This document shows, in pieces, positions 63,357-64,000 of a stretch of 64,000 nucleotides of DNA (its first letter is position 1; each line of letters begins with the position of its first letter). The notes under the pieces were generated by a model, which saw only the letters and a list, made by a program, of their open reading frames with translations, was not told the DNA's origin and searched no databases. Source of the DNA: Sphingorhabdus lacus (GTDB lineage Bacteria; Pseudomonadota; Alphaproteobacteria; Sphingomonadales; Sphingomonadaceae); the NCBI RefSeq assembly GCF_009768975.1, contig NZ_CP035733.1, forward strand, positions 496,001 through 560,000. Direction: 5' to 3'. Both the position numbers and the translations under genes were made by a program.

Positions 63357-63389
63357 CGGGAGGGGCTGCACGATTGTAGTTCCCTCCCG
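63357..63389. terminator. Hairpin between the exported protein and the SDR
   Basis: CGGGAGGG at 63357-63364 pairs with CCCTCCCG at 63382-63389 (8 bp, 17-base loop), followed by a short T-run on the plus side (TTTT at about 63396). It separates converging genes and may work in both directions. Confidence 0.55.
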
Positions 63390-63407
63390 GCAACCTTTTG
63401 AAAATGC

Positions 63408-64000
63408 TCACCCTCCCGGCGACGCCGCGGAACCGGCCAACAATCCACCATCCAGATGGACCTCGCTGCCGGTCATATAGGTGGCATCATCCGACGCCAG
63501 CATCAGAGCGATGGCGGCGACTTCTTCGACTGTGCCGAACCGCTTTAGCGGCGTATCGGCGACCATTGCCGCCTTGCGGTCCTCACGATCCGGACCGTCG
63601 CCGATCAATGCCTCCCACATTGGGGTCAAGATGGCGGCCGGATGGATCGAGTTGCAGCGGATGTTGAGACCCTGTTGTGCACAGTAAAGTGCAACAGATT
63701 TGGTGTGGTTGCGAATGGCGGCCTTGGACGAGGCATAGGCGGCCGCGCCCGGTATCCCGACAAGGCCGGAGCGGGACGACATATTGATGATCGCGCCTGC
63801 CCCCTTTGCCCGCATTGCGCCAATCGCATAGCGGCATCCTAGAAAAGTGCCATCGAGGTTCACCGCATGGACACGGTGCCATTCGGCCAAACTGGCGTGT
63901 TCGGGGTCGTGCGGGCCGGGGCTGTCTTCGAACCCGGTGATCCCGGCATTATTGACGACAACGTCGATTTCGGGAATTGCGCTGGCCAGATTCTGCCAAT
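63408..64000 (-). CDS. Short-chain dehydrogenase/reductase (N-terminus beyond window)
   Basis: A classical SDR cut by the right edge; about 197 C-terminal codons are present. Visible motifs: NNAG (about 63940-63960), catalytic serine in [13 protein letters not shown] with the tyrosine and lysine, and the C-terminal SEVHLDGG typical of the family. The N-terminal Rossmann motif TGxxxGxG lies outside. Substrate unknown. Confidence 0.88.
   Translation of the reverse strand, partial: WQNLASAIPEIDVVVNNAGITGFEDSPGPHDPEHASLAEWHRVHAVNLDGTFLGCRYAIGAMRAKGAGAIINMSSRSGLVGIPGAAAYASSKAAIRNHTKSVALYCAQQGLNIRCNSIHPAAILTPMWEALIGDGPDREDRKAAMVADTPLKRFGTVEEVAAIALMLASDDATYMTGSEVHLDGGLLAGSAASPGG

Noticed and set aside
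1..64000. CRISPR array, prophage or insertion sequence
   Set aside because: No spaced direct repeats, integrase, transposase or phage structural gene was seen.

Overview
The window looks like chromosomal DNA of a Sphingomonadales alphaproteobacterium (Sphingopyxis/Sphingorhabdus-like). This rests on family resemblance, not on a search. Supporting signs are a large TonB-dependent receptor next to a TPR-sulfotransferase, an RNase E with an acidic insert in its S1 region and an Ala/Glu/Pro-rich tail, a prfB without the frameshift site, and many ATGA/GTGA-coupled catabolic operons with GTG or TTG starts. No phage, transposase, CRISPR array or rRNA was seen. There is one tRNA, tRNA-Gln(CTG).

Layout. 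(1) 1-7729, minus strand: a C1-oxidation block read as purU, frmA (class III alcohol dehydrogenase), fdsG, fdsB, mobA, fdsA, fdsD, fdhD (the last cut by the window edge). This is an NAD-dependent Mo formate dehydrogenase with its maturation genes. (2) 7964-20302: TonB receptor, TPR-sulfotransferase, then a tightly overlapping MFS transporter / aldehyde dehydrogenase / enolase-superfamily enzyme / GMC oxidoreductase cassette, a LysR regulator and a convergent beta-hydroxyacid dehydrogenase; substrate unknown. (3) 20497-28674: plsC, then two tandem dimethylglycine/sarcosine-dehydrogenase-like flavoproteins, a Rieske demethylase-type oxygenase and an MDR oxidoreductase, probably a betaine or N-methyl-amine demethylation operon. 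(4) 29118-31552: VOC protein and an exported cytochrome c / truncated globin / DUF3034 trio. (5) 32142-37901: Lrp regulator, amino-acid permease and omega-transaminase, divergent from a homodimeric 2-oxoacid dehydrogenase E1-like protein. (6) 37919-41313: TetR locus with a haloalkane-dehalogenase-like hydrolase, an SDR, and a divergent pair of small exported/membrane proteins; both promoters carry the same half-site motif. (7) 41402-48570: OmpW, an exported NTF2-like protein, a four-gene two-component block and an S41 protease lipoprotein. (8) 48606-63339: housekeeping genes (tRNA-Gln, ppx/gppA, rlmE, dsbA-like, M48 protease, rne, amidase, PBP1A, lemA, DUF3137, prfB). An SDR cut by the window end closes the region.

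How the parts may fit together. The Rieske enzyme and the two GcvT-fused flavoproteins would release methyl groups as formaldehyde and as methylene-tetrahydrofolate. FrmA (formaldehyde bound to glutathione) and PurU (10-formyl-THF to formate) would lead to formate, which the Fds complex oxidises to CO2 with NADH gain. This link is inferred from co-location and known chemistry. The clearest apparently undescribed signal is the TetR-linked operator pair at 38839-38871 and 39566-39595. The least understood metabolic block is the 10793-20302 cassette.
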